This document shows, in pieces, positions 11,178 through 20,616 of a stretch of 48,905 nucleotides of DNA; the stretch's first letter is position 1; each line of letters opens with the position of its first letter. Source of the DNA: Sphingomonadales bacterium (GTDB lineage Bacteria > Pseudomonadota > Alphaproteobacteria > Sphingomonadales > Sphingomonadaceae); contig CANIRZ010000011.1 of assembly GCA_947470185.1 (NCBI GenBank), forward strand, positions 1 through 48,905. The letters are read 5' to 3'. Under the pieces are notes generated by a model. That model did no database searches and was not told where the DNA came from. It saw only the letters and a list, made by a program, of their open reading frames with translations. Position numbers and translations under genes: made by a program.

Positions 11178-13709
11178 TCACAACGTCCGTTCACGCTCCT
11201 CGATCTCAAAGACTTCAAGCATGTCGCCTGCCTTGACATCGTTGGTATCCGCCAAGACGACACCACATTCGAGGCCAGCTCGGACCTCGTCGATATTGTC
11301 CTTGAAGCGGCGCAGCGATGCAATCGTGGTTTTGGACACAATGACGTCTTCGCGGGTAAGACGCGCGTACAGGCCCTTTTTGATGATGCCTTCTGTGACC
11401 AAAAGACCAGCAGCCTTGTCGCGCTTGCCCGATTTGAAGACATCTTTGACTTCGGCACGCCCAACGACGGTTTCGATAATTTCTGGCCCCAATTCGCCCG
11501 CCATTTCCTTGGCGATGTCTGCGGTCAGGTGATAGATCACGTCGAAATATTTCAGACGTACGCGGTCACGCTTGGCCAAGGCGGCTGCCTTGGCGTTTGG
11601 ACGCACGTTGAAACCGATAAGTGGCGCATTCGACGCTGCGGCAAGCAACATATCGGATTCGGTGATGCCACCAACGCCCGCCAACAATACGCGGACCTTG
11701 ATATCGTCGGTCGAGATATTGTTGAGCGCGGTAACGATCGCTTCGACCGAACCTTGCACATCGCCCTTGATAACCACCGGATATTCCATCGCACGCGTGG
11801 CGGACAGATTATCAAACAGATTTTCAAGATTTGGTGTGACCTGCGCCGTGCGGACTTTGGTCGACTGTTCCTTACGGTACAATGCAACTTCACGCGCACG
11901 CGCCTCGTTTTCAACCACCGTAAGAACGTCGCCTGCCGATGGAACACCGGTCAGGCCAAGCACTTCAACAGGTGTCGCCGGGCCAGCTTCCGAAACTTGC
12001 TGCCCCTTGTCGTTTATCAAAGCCCGAACCTTGCCGCTTTGTGCGCCGACAACGAAGATATCGCCGCGCTTCAGCGTACCGCGCTTCACAAGCACGGTTG
12101 CGACAGCCCCGCGGCCCTTGTCCAATTGGGCTTCCACCACGACGGCTTCAGCTGCGCGATCGGGATTGGCCTTCAATTCCATGACTTCTGCCTGCAAAGC
12201 CAGTTTTTCAAGCAAGGTATCAAGCCCGGTTTTCTTGAGCGCCGAAACTTCGACGTCCTGAACTTCACCGCCCATAGCTTCCACAACAACTTCATGCTCA
12301 AGCAAACGCTCACGCACCTTTTGCGGATTTGCGCCTTCCTTATCGACCTTATTGATCGCAACGATCATCGGCACATTCGCAGCCTTAGCATGCTTAATGG
12401 CTTCAATCGTCTGCGGCATCAGGCCGTCATCGGCTGCGACGACCAAGATCACAATATCGGTTACCGAGGCACCCCGTTGACGCATTTGCGTGAACGCTTC
12501 GTGCCCTGGGGTATCGAGGAAGGTGATGACAGAGCCATCCTTTGCCTTCACCTGATACGCGCCAATATGCTGCGTAATTCCACCAGCTTCGCCAGCTACA
12601 ACATTTGCACCGCGCAAGGCGTCCAAAAGCGATGTCTTACCGTGGTCGACATGCCCCATCACGGTCACGACCGGAGGACGTGACTTCATCGTTTCGGTCG
12701 CGTCTACGTCTTCATCATGAGCGATATCAATGTCGGCATCCGACACGCGTGTGATGTTATGGCCAAACTCTTCGACGAGCAATTCTGCGGTATCTTGGTC
12801 GATGGTTTCGTTGATCGTGACGGGCATGCCCATCTTGAAAAGCGCCTTAACAAGATCGCTGCCCTTTTCCGCCATACGGTTAGCAAGTTCCTGCACCGTG
12901 ATGGTTTCGGGCACGACCACATCGCGTGTTTGCTTGACCTGCGCCTGACGGTTGCCTCCGCCGTGCGAACGCTTTTCTTTTTCACGCGCACGCTTCAGCG
13001 CCGCGAGCGAACGCGCGCGGGCGCCATCATCGCCTTCAAGCGCGCGCGTAACGGTTAGCTTGCCCGATTGGCGGCGGTCATCTGCTGCGCCGCGCGTTGG
13101 GCGTTGCGGAGCTTTTTTAACGTCTTCACGCTCACGCTCAGGGCGCTTTGGCGCTTCAACCGGCGTAAAGCGACGCGGCGCTGGAGTGGCACCGTCCTTG
13201 TTTGTGTCTTCGGCGACTGGCTCCACTGGAGCAGTTACGACCGGTACGATCGCTTCTGCAACAGGTGGTGGAGGCGGCGTAGCTGCGGCTTCCTCACGGT
13301 TTGCTTGGGCGCGCTGACGTTCTTCGTCTGCGCGTTGAGTGCGTTGTTCAGTTTCGCGGCGGCCGCTTTCTTCAAGCATTGAAAGGCGCGCTTCTTCGGC
13401 CTCGCGCAGCAGCTTTGCCTGACGCTCCTGACGGCTGAGCATGTCATTGCCGGTCGGACGTGGCGCGGGTGCCACGGGCGCTGGTGCGGCAACAACAGGC
13501 GCGGCAGCAGGCGGCGGAGGAGGTGCAGCAACTTCCGGCTCGGGTGCGTAACCTGGCTTGCCGACGAGACGCTTGCGTTTCACCTCAACCACAACCTTGT
13601 TGGTGCGGCCATGGCTAAAGGTCTGTTTGACTTCGCCCGACTCCAGCGAGCGGCTCAAAGTGAGCGGCTTGCGCGTCAAAGTCGGCTTATTATTGGTATC
13701 ATCACTCAT
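11178..13709 (-). CDS. infB: Translation initiation factor IF-2
   Basis: The GTPase that brings initiator tRNA to the 30S subunit. The 843-residue protein starts with an IF2 N-terminal segment, then a long Ala/Pro and Glu/Arg-rich charged linker (roughly residues 60-270) and a second IF2-N fold. The G domain follows, with G1 GHVDHGKTSLLD near residue 350, G3 DTPGHEAFT and G4 NKVDKEGA. The beta-barrel and C-terminal tRNA-binding domains complete it, ending in DVKAGDMLEVFEIEERERTL. AAGGACGG precedes the start at a slightly long distance. It lies between ylxR and rbfA. Internal in-frame starts giving shorter isoforms, known in E. coli, cannot be judged here. Confidence 0.97.
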   Translation of the reverse strand: MSDDTNNKPTLTRKPLTLSRSLESGEVKQTFSHGRTNKVVVEVKRKRLVGKPGYAPEPEVAAPPPPPAAAPVVAAPAPVAPAPRPTGNDMLSRQERQAKLLREAEEARLSMLEESGRRETEQRTQRADEERQRAQANREEAAATPPPPPVAEAIVPVVTAPVEPVAEDTNKDGATPAPRRFTPVEAPKRPEREREDVKKAPQRPTRGAADDRRQSGKLTVTRALEGDDGARARSLAALKRAREKEKRSHGGGNRQAQVKQTRDVVVPETITVQELANRMAEKGSDLVKALFKMGMPVTINETIDQDTAELLVEEFGHNITRVSDADIDIAHDEDVDATETMKSRPPVVTVMGHVDHGKTSLLDALRGANVVAGEAGGITQHIGAYQVKAKDGSVITFLDTPGHEAFTQMRQRGASVTDIVILVVAADDGLMPQTIEAIKHAKAANVPMIVAINKVDKEGANPQKVRERLLEHEVVVEAMGGEVQDVEVSALKKTGLDTLLEKLALQAEVMELKANPDRAAEAVVVEAQLDKGRGAVATVLVKRGTLKRGDIFVVGAQSGKVRALINDKGQQVSEAGPATPVEVLGLTGVPSAGDVLTVVENEARAREVALYRKEQSTKVRTAQVTPNLENLFDNLSATRAMEYPVVIKGDVQGSVEAIVTALNNISTDDIKVRVLLAGVGGITESDMLLAAASNAPLIGFNVRPNAKAAALAKRDRVRLKYFDVIYHLTADIAKEMAGELGPEIIETVVGRAEVKDVFKSGKRDKAAGLLVTEGIIKKGLYARLTREDVIVSKTTIASLRRFKDNIDEVRAGLECGVVLADTNDVKAGDMLEVFEIEERERTL

Positions 13710-13730
13710 CGAAACAGAACCCGTCCTTAC

Positions 13731-14422
13731 TCAGTCAATTGCGGAGATGTCAGCGTCATTGCCCCGCAAGTCCACTGCCGAAGCAGCGGAATCCTGAGGC
13801 GCATTACTGCATCCTTTGAAATTTAGCCAGCGTCCAAGATGATGCATCACCCTGTCCGCCGCTTTTTGGTTAATCAACGCGACATGCACAGCATTCTGCC
13901 GCCCAAGCGCCGCCGAGAGTGCATCTCGGTCTACTGGCAGTTTCAAACCGCCCTTTCCAGAACCTTCGGCACCCTCACCGACCCGCCATGCTTGGTCACG
14001 TTTACCACTGCCATCGGCACTGGCGTCGGAAGCGTGCAGCAACAGCCGTACCTGCCCGCTGCGCGATGCGGAATCGATCTTCTCTGCCCCCAAGATAAGG
14101 TGCCCTGCCCGCGCTTCCAACCCCAACCGATCGAGAAACGCTTTTTCCAAGCCGCGATCAATGCGGCCAGTTAGGTCATCGATAATGTCGATTTTGTCAG
14201 TTTTGAACGCGCGACGTAGCAAGCCGGCAAGCTTGCCCTTGGTGAGCGCTTTAGACAATTCTTCACCAGACACGCCAATCCATGCACCACGGCCAGGCGC
14301 CTTGGCGAACAAATCGGGCGCAATGCTGCCATCGGGGCCGAGGGCAAGCCGGATGAGCTGGGCGCGAGTCCCATGCTCACCTGACAATATGCACTTCCTT
14401 ATTGGGGAGTGTCGGTTCTCAT
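13731..14422 (-). CDS. ylxR: YlxR/DUF448 RNA-binding protein fused to L7Ae-like domain; apparent frameshift at the start
   Basis: The N-terminal half is a YlxR (DUF448) domain beginning IRKCILSGEHGTRAQLIRLA with the motif APGRGAWIGV. The C-terminal half (LEARAGHLILGAEKIDSA onward) resembles the YlxQ/L7Ae-like RNA-binding fold, so the gene looks like a ylxR-ylxQ fusion. It sits between nusA and infB, as ylxR and ylxQ do in Bacillus. The likely start, ATG at 14422-14420, overlaps the nusA stop as ATGA, but that frame meets TAA after seven codons. The domain lies in the next frame. One extra base in the four-G run at 14404-14407 would join them as MRTDTPPIRKCILSG. An alternative is a TTG start inside nusA. 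Function is presumed RNA binding; role unknown to me. Confidence 0.75.
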
Positions 14423-16029
14423 TGAGAGTCGTCCGCTGCAATCGCGTCCTCCTCTTCGAACCAATGTGCGCGGGCAGCCATGATGATCTCATTGCCCTGA
14501 TCTTCCGACAGACCAAAAACCGCCAGAATGCCGGCCTTGTCTTCCGTACGGTTACGGCGCATCTCACGATCGCTGCGTTCGTTACGGCGTGGTTCGCGTG
14601 CCTTTTGAATAAGCTCGTCGGTAGCCAAGTCAGCAAGATCGTCGAGCGTCTTGATGCCAGCCTTGCCCAGAACCACCAGCATCGCTTCGGTCAAGATTGG
14701 CAATTCCGCAACGGCATCTTCCACGCCCAATTCGCGGCGTTCGGCTCGGTTAGCCTCCTCGCGACGATCCAACGCTTCTTGTGCACGGCTTTGGAGTTCT
14801 TCGGCCAGACCTTCATCAAAGCCCTCGATTGCCGCGATTTCCGACGGATCGACATAAGCGACTTCTTCGAGTTCGCTAAAGCCTTCGGCGACCAGCAACT
14901 GGGCAAGTGTTTCATCAACGTCCAACTCTTGCTGGAACATTTCGGAACGCTCGACAAATTCCTTCTGCCGCTTCTCGCTCGATTCCGCTTCGGTCATGAT
15001 GTCGATACCACGGCCAGTCAGCTGTGATGCGAGACGGACATTCTGTCCGCGACGGCCAATCGCAAGGCTTAATTGATCGTCAGGAACAACAACTTCGATG
15101 CGGCCTTCTTCTTCGTCGATCACAACGCGGCTCACCGTTGCTGGCTGAAGCGCATTTACGATGAAAGTTGCGGTATCTTCCGACCATGGAATGATGTCGA
15201 TCTTTTCGCCCTGCATTTCCTGCACGACGGCCTGAACGCGACTACCTTTCATACCGACGCATGCGCCGACCGGGTCAATGCTGCTGTCGTGGCTGATCAC
15301 ACCGATCTTAGCGCGGCTGCCCGGGTCGCGAGCGGCGGCCTTGATTTCGATGACCCCGTCATAGATTTCGGGAACTTCCTGCGCGAACAATTTCTTCATG
15401 AAATCAGGATGCGCGCGGCTCAAAAGAATTTGTGGGCCGCGATTTTCGCGCTGCACCTTCATGATAAGCGCACGGACGCGATCACCACCGCGCACAACTT
15501 CACGAGGGATCTGCTGGTCGCGGCGGATAACGCCCTCTGCCCGGCCAAGATCGACGACAACATGGCCAAACTCGACCGATTTCACCACACCTGTGATAAT
15601 CTCGCCTGTACGATCCTTGAACTCTTCAAACTGGCGCTCGCGCTCTGCATCGCGCACCTTTTGAAAGATGACCTGCTTTGCCGATTGTGCATCGATGCGA
15701 CCAAGGTCAACTGCGGGCAACGGGTCGACGATGAAGTCGCCGACAACGGCGCCCTTTTGCAACTTGTCGGCCTGCTTCAAGTCAACTTGTTTGAAATAAT
15801 CTTCGACATTTTCAACGACTTCAACAACGCGCCACAAGCGCAGGTCGCCCGTCTGGGTATCCAGCTTCGCACGAATGTCATTTTCGGCACCATAACGCGC
15901 ACGCGCGGCGCGTTGAATAGCTTCTTCAAGCGCTTCTATAACAATCGACTTGTCGATCATCTTTTCGGTGGCGACCGCATTGGCAATTGCAAGCAATTCG
16001 GCCTTGTTGGCGGCAATACTACTGGCCAT
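14419..16029 (-). CDS. nusA: Transcription termination/antitermination protein NusA
   Basis: Binds RNA polymerase and controls pausing, termination and antitermination. The 536 residues carry the N-terminal polymerase-binding domain (MASSIAANKAELLAIANAVA), an S1 domain (GEIITGVVKSVEFGHVVVDL), KH1 and KH2 (GACVGMKGSRVQAVVQEM and SLAIGRRGQNVRLASQLTG), and C-terminal helix-hairpin-helix/acidic repeats rich in Glu (LAQLLVAEGFSELEEVAYV and similar). The end is acidic and overlaps the proposed ylxR start by ATGA. It begins 4 bases after the rimP stop. The rimP-nusA pairing is conserved across bacteria. Confidence 0.97.
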   Translation of the reverse strand: MASSIAANKAELLAIANAVATEKMIDKSIVIEALEEAIQRAARARYGAENDIRAKLDTQTGDLRLWRVVEVVENVEDYFKQVDLKQADKLQKGAVVGDFIVDPLPAVDLGRIDAQSAKQVIFQKVRDAERERQFEEFKDRTGEIITGVVKSVEFGHVVVDLGRAEGVIRRDQQIPREVVRGGDRVRALIMKVQRENRGPQILLSRAHPDFMKKLFAQEVPEIYDGVIEIKAAARDPGSRAKIGVISHDSSIDPVGACVGMKGSRVQAVVQEMQGEKIDIIPWSEDTATFIVNALQPATVSRVVIDEEEGRIEVVVPDDQLSLAIGRRGQNVRLASQLTGRGIDIMTEAESSEKRQKEFVERSEMFQQELDVDETLAQLLVAEGFSELEEVAYVDPSEIAAIEGFDEGLAEELQSRAQEALDRREEANRAERRELGVEDAVAELPILTEAMLVVLGKAGIKTLDDLADLATDELIQKAREPRRNERSDREMRRNRTEDKAGILAVFGLSEDQGNEIIMAARAHWFEEEDAIAADDSQ

Positions 16030-16033
16030 GTTC

Positions 16034-16594
16034 TTAATCTTCCTGTGCTTCGTCGTGAATGGGTTCGGCTTCTACTTCGTCCGCCCCATCGCTGTTGATG
16101 GGGGCAGTCGACGCAATCAACCGGTCTGTCAAGAGCAGCTTGGCATGGCCAAGTGCGGAAAATGGGAATGTCAGCCGTCCGGCCTTGCGGTCATCGACAT
16201 GGATTTCTTCGCCGTCCACACCGGCAAGGTCACCACGAATATTCTTGCGGCCATCCATTGGCTCGCTGAGTTCAATCTTCGCCTCATGTCCTACCCAGTC
16301 GGCGAAATCCGCCAAGCGCGTCAGTGGCCGGTCGATGCCAGGTGAACTGACTTCAAGGCGATATGCCTCAACAATGGGGTCAAGCTCGTCAAACAGGTCG
16401 GAGATCCGATGCGAAAGCGCCGCACAATCGTCAATATTCAACTGCCGTGTTTCGGGACGTTCTGCCATCACCTGCAAGGTCGGCTCATCGCTACCTTGTG
16501 CTCCATTAGAAAACCACGCCACGCGAACTAACGAAAAGCCAAGCGCTTTCGCCTCAGGGGCAATCAAACTGCTCAGTTTATCCAGATCAGGCAC
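16034..16594 (-). CDS. rimP: Ribosome maturation factor RimP
   Basis: A cytoplasmic factor needed for 30S subunit maturation. The 186 residues begin MPDLDKLSSLIAPEAKALGF, contain the family segment YRLEVSSPGIDRPLTRLADF, and end in an acidic tail. It is the first gene of the long minus-strand translation operon, with nusA starting 4 bases after its stop. The 186 bases upstream (to 16780) are shared with a divergent gene and must contain its promoter, but no clear boxes are recognisable. Confidence 0.95.
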   Translation of the reverse strand: MPDLDKLSSLIAPEAKALGFSLVRVAWFSNGAQGSDEPTLQVMAERPETRQLNIDDCAALSHRISDLFDELDPIVEAYRLEVSSPGIDRPLTRLADFADWVGHEAKIELSEPMDGRKNIRGDLAGVDGEEIHVDDRKAGRLTFPFSALGHAKLLLTDRLIASTAPINSDGADEVEAEPIHDEAQED

Positions 16595-16780
16595 ATTCAG
16601 TCTTTCTTATACGACATGCAATGACTTTCAGCGCCGGCCCCAGTGGCGCCAGCCCTTCCAAGTTCTCACAATGTAAGGATGCCGTTGGTATAGTGCGGAA
16701 GCCTTTCCTATGCAAGCCTCTTGCACATAGGGGTCTGAATTCCCAACTATCTCAGGCACAAATAATAGGAGCACTTATTA

Positions 16781-17914
16781 ATGTCGAAATTGTCTTTCCT
16801 GCTTGGCGCGTCATTTCTAGCTGCAGCCTGCCAACCTTCGGTCTGTGACGCCGCCCCCACCGACACCAGCGGGAAGCCTTTTGACGTCGCAGTCGTTGCG
16901 GATTTCGATCAGCCATGGGCGATGACGTTTGTTCCCAACACGCCATATGCCCTTGTGACCGAAAAGAAGGGCAATCTAAAGCTGTGGCAAAATGAAGGCC
17001 CTGTTGTGGATGTTGATGGCGTTCCTGCGGTTGCCTATGGCGGCCAAGGGGGCCTTGGTGACGTCATTCTCCACCCAGACTTTGCCAAAAACAAACTTGT
17101 CTATCTCAGCTTTGCCGAAGCGGGTGAAGGTGGGTTTGGCGCGGCAGTGGCAAGAGGCAAGCTTACCATTGCAGGCGGCAAAGCTGCCTTAAGCGATGTT
17201 CAAATAATCTGGCGGCAGGAACCAAAGGTCTCGGGTCAAGGCCATTTTGGCCATCGTCTCGCTTTCGGGCCGGATGGCATGCTGTATATCAGCAGCGGCG
17301 AGCGGCAGAAATTCGACCCTGCTCAGGATCTCAACCAAAATCTTGGTAAAATTGTTCGGTTGACCGACAGCGGGGTGGTTCCATCGGATAATCCTTTTTA
17401 CGACCAAGGCCGCGTAAAATCGCAAATTTGGTCTTACGGCCATCGCAATCCGCTTGGCATCGCCTTTGATACGCAAGGCAGATTATGGAACCAAGAAATG
17501 GGGCCCGCCGGTGGTGATGAATTGAACCTTGTTAAAAAGGCAGCCAATTACGGCTATCCTTTTGTCTCCAATGGCAATCATTATGACGGTCGCGATATTC
17601 CAGACCATGCAACAGGTGACGGCTTTGAAGCGCCCAAAGTGTTCTGGAACCCCGCCATATCTCCTGCTGGCCTTATGATTTATTCAGGCGACATGTTCAA
17701 AGAGTGGAAGGGCAGCGCATTTCTTGGCGGTCTTGGCGCAAAGGCGCTGGTGCGGGTTAAGCTGGATGGCGAAAATGCCACCAAAGCCGACCAATGGGAT
17801 ATGGGCGCGCGCATCCGCGAAGTAGAACAGGGCCCTGATGGCGCTATCTGGTTGCTTGAGGATGAGTACCGCGGTTCAGAAGGACGCTTGTTGAAACTGA
17901 CGCCGAAGAAGTAG
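16781..17914 (+). CDS. PQQ-dependent sugar dehydrogenase family lipoprotein (glucose/sorbosone dehydrogenase type)
   Basis: A six-bladed propeller protein of the soluble aldose/glucose-sorbosone dehydrogenase family (related to E. coli YliI). These oxidise sugars with PQQ on the outer side of the membrane. The N-terminus has a hydrophobic leader ending LAAAC, a lipobox with Cys17, so it is likely membrane-anchored. Family motifs are GGQGGLGDVILHPDF, GQGHFGHRLAFGPDGMLYIS (with the catalytic-side His), SYGHRNPLGIAF and NYGYPFVSNGNHYDG. AGGAG lies 9 bases ahead of the start. It is a single gene, divergent from rimP and convergent with the DUF1499 gene. No PQQ synthesis genes are present, and the sugar substrate cannot be told from sequence. 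Confidence 0.88.
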   Translation: MSKLSFLLGASFLAAACQPSVCDAAPTDTSGKPFDVAVVADFDQPWAMTFVPNTPYALVTEKKGNLKLWQNEGPVVDVDGVPAVAYGGQGGLGDVILHPDFAKNKLVYLSFAEAGEGGFGAAVARGKLTIAGGKAALSDVQIIWRQEPKVSGQGHFGHRLAFGPDGMLYISSGERQKFDPAQDLNQNLGKIVRLTDSGVVPSDNPFYDQGRVKSQIWSYGHRNPLGIAFDTQGRLWNQEMGPAGGDELNLVKKAANYGYPFVSNGNHYDGRDIPDHATGDGFEAPKVFWNPAISPAGLMIYSGDMFKEWKGSAFLGGLGAKALVRVKLDGENATKADQWDMGARIREVEQGPDGAIWLLEDEYRGSEGRLLKLTPKK

Positions 17915-17933
17915 CAGATACTGCGGCGACGCC

Positions 17934-18794
17934 TCAAGGCGCCGCCGTCACCGTTCCTGTAAGATCCGCAAGGAAAGATCGTACGCGCTTGGCATTCATG
18001 CCCAAATCACTTAGCCCGACGCGGCTGACAGAGCGCATATCGACAATGCTCCCTTCACCCGTGTCAGATGGACGTACCCGCAATACGACATCATCTTTAA
18101 ACTGAAAAAATGCGCTGGTTTCAGTCGCTTCCAGCCGGCCTTCTGCGGGCAGAGAAATTGCAATGTCCCAATTACGTGCTTTTGCGAGGCGTTCCGCCTT
18201 GGCAATAACCATTGCCACAGGTTCATTAATGCGAACCGAACGAATGTCGCCATAGCCCTTTTGATGGACAACGCCCCAACGCTGCTGTGGAGTAAGGCCG
18301 CGCATTTTCAAATCATCCGCGCCAGGGACATTATCCAGATTGTCCGCACGCAGCTGCAATGTTTTAAAGGCTGGCGGATCAGCAAGATCGGTGGATACAT
18401 CATGAATGGCAGGCACGGTAAGTGCCTTGACAAGAAACGTTCCTACCCATCCCACATAGATTAACGCAACAAGCATACCAACCCAACGGCGTGCGCGCGG
18501 TGGTGGCGCAACAGACCTACGCAAGCGCCATGCTTGAAACAGGCCAATCAGAATAGCGCCAATGCCTAACAGAAAAGCAAAAAAAACGCCCTTGAGACCG
18601 GAGGTATACTCCCAGAACCCCCAACCTGTTCCAACAGCGGAAACCAAGCCCCAGACAAACGCACCTATCCCGGCAATCAAAACCAAATAACCAGCATAAT
18701 CTTTTTTGATACGCGCAGGCTGTGCGAATTGGTCTTGCGCAGGTGACATAGTCGCCCCTGATGTGTCTTGGGGCACGTCTTGATCTTTCACCAT
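17934..18794 (-). CDS. DUF1499 domain membrane protein
   Basis: A 286-residue protein with about three predicted membrane helices in its first half (YLVLIAGIGAFVWGLVSAVG; VFFAFLLGIGAILIGLF; WVGMLVALIYVGWVGTFLV). A soluble DUF1499 domain follows, recognised by IHDVSTDLADPPAF, RSVRINEPVAMVIAKAERLA and VDMRSVSRVGLSDLGMNAKR. GGAG precedes the start at good spacing. It converges with the sugar dehydrogenase (19 bases apart) and diverges from the GNAT gene. The biochemical role of DUF1499 is not established. Confidence 0.85.
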   Translation of the reverse strand: MVKDQDVPQDTSGATMSPAQDQFAQPARIKKDYAGYLVLIAGIGAFVWGLVSAVGTGWGFWEYTSGLKGVFFAFLLGIGAILIGLFQAWRLRRSVAPPPRARRWVGMLVALIYVGWVGTFLVKALTVPAIHDVSTDLADPPAFKTLQLRADNLDNVPGADDLKMRGLTPQQRWGVVHQKGYGDIRSVRINEPVAMVIAKAERLAKARNWDIAISLPAEGRLEATETSAFFQFKDDVVLRVRPSDTGEGSIVDMRSVSRVGLSDLGMNAKRVRSFLADLTGTVTAAP

Positions 18795-18974
18795 GTCGTC
18801 TCCTGCGTAACAAAACCATATAAAAAGTACATGCTAATGTATGTTTGCCATAAAGGCAATTTACCGCCGCCTATATTATTGGTGGTGTTATATATTGGAT
18901 TGGACAAAATGGATCTGCGATGACAGGGCGCGGCGATAACATTCCCACGCTCCAGCAATTCAACAGGCCAAAAC

Positions 18975-19457
18975 ATGATTCAGTTCTCGCCCCTAACCGG
19001 CACATCTGCAGATGCGTTGAACGCGCTGTTGGATGACGCATTTGGAACTGACCGGCATATGCGCACCGCCTATTTGCTGCGCAAAGGCATGACCGCTATT
19101 GATCATCTGTCCTTTGCCATATTAGATAGCGGCGCCCTTGTCGCAAGCATCCAGTGTTGGCCCGTCCGCGTGGATACGACTGCCTTAATCTTGGTAGGAC
19201 CAGTTGCAGTTGCTACCCATTTCCAGAACAGCGGGCATGGCAAGCAACTGATGCAATTGATGCTGGACGCTGCAACGCCGCAAGACCCGCCAATGGTGAT
19301 GATTGGCGATCCCGAATATTATGGCCGTTTTGGTTTTGAGGCCGAGGGCACATCTGGCTGGACCTTGCCGGGCCCTTGGGAACCAAGGCGTTTGCTTCTG
19401 CGCAATAGCAATATGGTTGCCTTGCCAACGCACGGCATGCTTGGGCCAACTGACTAA
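18975..19457 (+). CDS. GNAT family N-acetyltransferase
   Basis: A 160-residue GNAT-fold protein, closest in pattern to the YhbS-like group. The acetyl-CoA-binding motif A is seen as LVGPVAVATHFQNSGHGKQLM, where QNSGHG is the pyrophosphate loop. The later IGDPEYYGRFGFE is the typical GNAT strand-helix that follows, and the N-terminal half carries a short helix with ALNALLDDAFG. The substrate cannot be predicted. It precedes the DUF1285 gene by 38 bases on the same strand and may share its message. The 180-base divergent gap upstream is AT-rich; no clear promoter can be assigned. Confidence 0.85.
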   Translation: MIQFSPLTGTSADALNALLDDAFGTDRHMRTAYLLRKGMTAIDHLSFAILDSGALVASIQCWPVRVDTTALILVGPVAVATHFQNSGHGKQLMQLMLDAATPQDPPMVMIGDPEYYGRFGFEAEGTSGWTLPGPWEPRRLLLRNSNMVALPTHGMLGPTD

Positions 19458-19495
19458 GCTTTGACGATCGCTAGCTTTGCACCTATCGCGTTCCC

Positions 19496-20047
19496 ATGCC
19501 TTATGAAGCACCTGATCTAGCAAAGCTTACACTGTCCGATATTACGGAACTTGTTGCGGCGCGAAAATTGCCGCCGGTGGAAAGCTGGGAGCCCGCCAAT
19601 ACGGGCGACAGCGAAATGCGGATCGCGTCGGACGGCAAATGGTTTCATCAGGGCGGCGAAATTACGCGACCTGCAATGATCCGCGCTTTTTCCAGCCTGT
19701 TGCGCCGAGATGCCGATGGACAGCATTGGCTTGTGACGCCGCAGCAAAAGCTTTCGATCATCGTTGATGATGTGCCATTCATTGCTGTCGAGCTGCAAAG
19801 TGAAGACGAAGGCCAAAACCGCACTCTGGCGTTCCGCTTGAACAGCGATGACCTGGTTTTCGCTGATGCCGATCACGCTATCGAGATACGCAACGGGCTG
19901 TTATATTTGTATGTACGGGAAGGCCTATGGGCAAAGCTTGCGCGTCCAGTATATTACGAGCTGGCCAATTTGGCGCTGGCAGAAAACCCAGAATTTCCCT
20001 GTATTTGGAGCAAAGGTGCCCAATTTTATCTGGCTGCTCCTGCATGA
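19496..20047 (+). CDS. DUF1285 family protein
   Basis: A 183-residue soluble protein matching DUF1285: MRIASDGKWFHQGGEITRPA (the region where these proteins describe a water/metal-like pocket), FSSLLRRDADGQHWLVTP and a C-terminal ARPVYYELANLAL segment. Its function is not known to me. It shares an ATGA stop/start overlap with the Nudix hydrolase gene, which in turn overlaps the CCA-adding enzyme gene, so the three are very likely translated in concert. Confidence 0.85.
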   Translation: MPYEAPDLAKLTLSDITELVAARKLPPVESWEPANTGDSEMRIASDGKWFHQGGEITRPAMIRAFSSLLRRDADGQHWLVTPQQKLSIIVDDVPFIAVELQSEDEGQNRTLAFRLNSDDLVFADADHAIEIRNGLLYLYVREGLWAKLARPVYYELANLALAENPEFPCIWSKGAQFYLAAPA

Positions 20048-20616
20048 ATTGGCGTTCACGGCTGCATTTGGCTCTTGACCCAGCGCTCAGCATTGAAATC
20101 GAGGACGAACGTTACCTGGGTTCAAAAGGCCACCGTGCGGCTGCCGTGCTGATAGCCATTACCGACAGGCCGGAGCCGGGCGTTATCCTTACCCAGCGCC
20201 CGACTTGGTTGCGCAGCCATGCAGGTCAAGTGGCGTTCCCGGGCGGCAAGGTCGACGACGGAGATGAAAACAATATTGCCGCTGCTTTGCGTGAGGCACA
20301 TGAAGAATTGAACCTTCCACCCACCCAAGTTGACGTGATCGGCGTGGCCGATACTTATGTTTCTGGAAGCGGATACAGCATCTCACCTGTTGTCGGCGTC
20401 ATTCCTCCAGACCTTCCGTTGCAAGCCAATCCCGAAGAAGTAGAAGACTGGTTTGAGGTTCCTCTTGCCTTTCTATTTGATCCTGCCAATTCGATTAAAA
20501 AACAAGCGGCTTGGAATGGGCAACAGCGAAGCTATTATGATATTCAATGGGGCAATCGGCGCATATGGGGCGTGACGGCAGGGATAATTGCCAATCTGGT
20601 GCGACGACTGCCATGA
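20044..20616 (+). CDS. Nudix hydrolase, CoA pyrophosphatase-like (NudL type)
   Basis: A Nudix enzyme of the UPF0035/CoA pyrophosphatase group, which splits CoA or related nucleotides. The start at 20044 is picked because its ATG overlaps the DUF1285 stop (ATGA) and gives the N-terminus MNWRSRLHLALDP and 190 residues; a longer open frame begins upstream inside the previous gene. The group signature VILTQRPTWLRSHAGQVAF is complete and runs into FPGGKVDDGD, and the Nudix box ends LREAHEELNL, with the metal-binding Glu residues present. The first Nudix-box Glu position is Asp, as is common in this group. Its stop overlaps the cca start, again by ATGA. Confidence 0.92.
   Translation: MNWRSRLHLALDPALSIEIEDERYLGSKGHRAAAVLIAITDRPEPGVILTQRPTWLRSHAGQVAFPGGKVDDGDENNIAAALREAHEELNLPPTQVDVIGVADTYVSGSGYSISPVVGVIPPDLPLQANPEEVEDWFEVPLAFLFDPANSIKKQAAWNGQQRSYYDIQWGNRRIWGVTAGIIANLVRRLP

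Noticed and set aside
11529-12683. Long plus-strand open frame (384 codons) opposite infB
   Set aside because: It is antisense to a gene with complete IF-2 motifs, has His/Arg-rich noise composition, and shows no domain or ribosome binding site.
15073-16098. Long plus-strand open frame (341 codons) opposite nusA
   Set aside because: Mirror of nusA codon usage; no recognisable motif and no start signal.
16707-16731. CCTATG...CATAGG inverted repeat upstream of the sugar dehydrogenase, sharing arms with the one at 40225-40248
   Set aside because: Six-base arms can recur by chance and the spacers differ, so a shared regulator cannot be claimed.
17924-17947. GC-rich hairpin at the end of the sugar dehydrogenase and DUF1499 genes
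   Set aside because: The stem has two bulges, no T-run on either strand, and overlaps the DUF1499 coding end, so terminator function is not supported.
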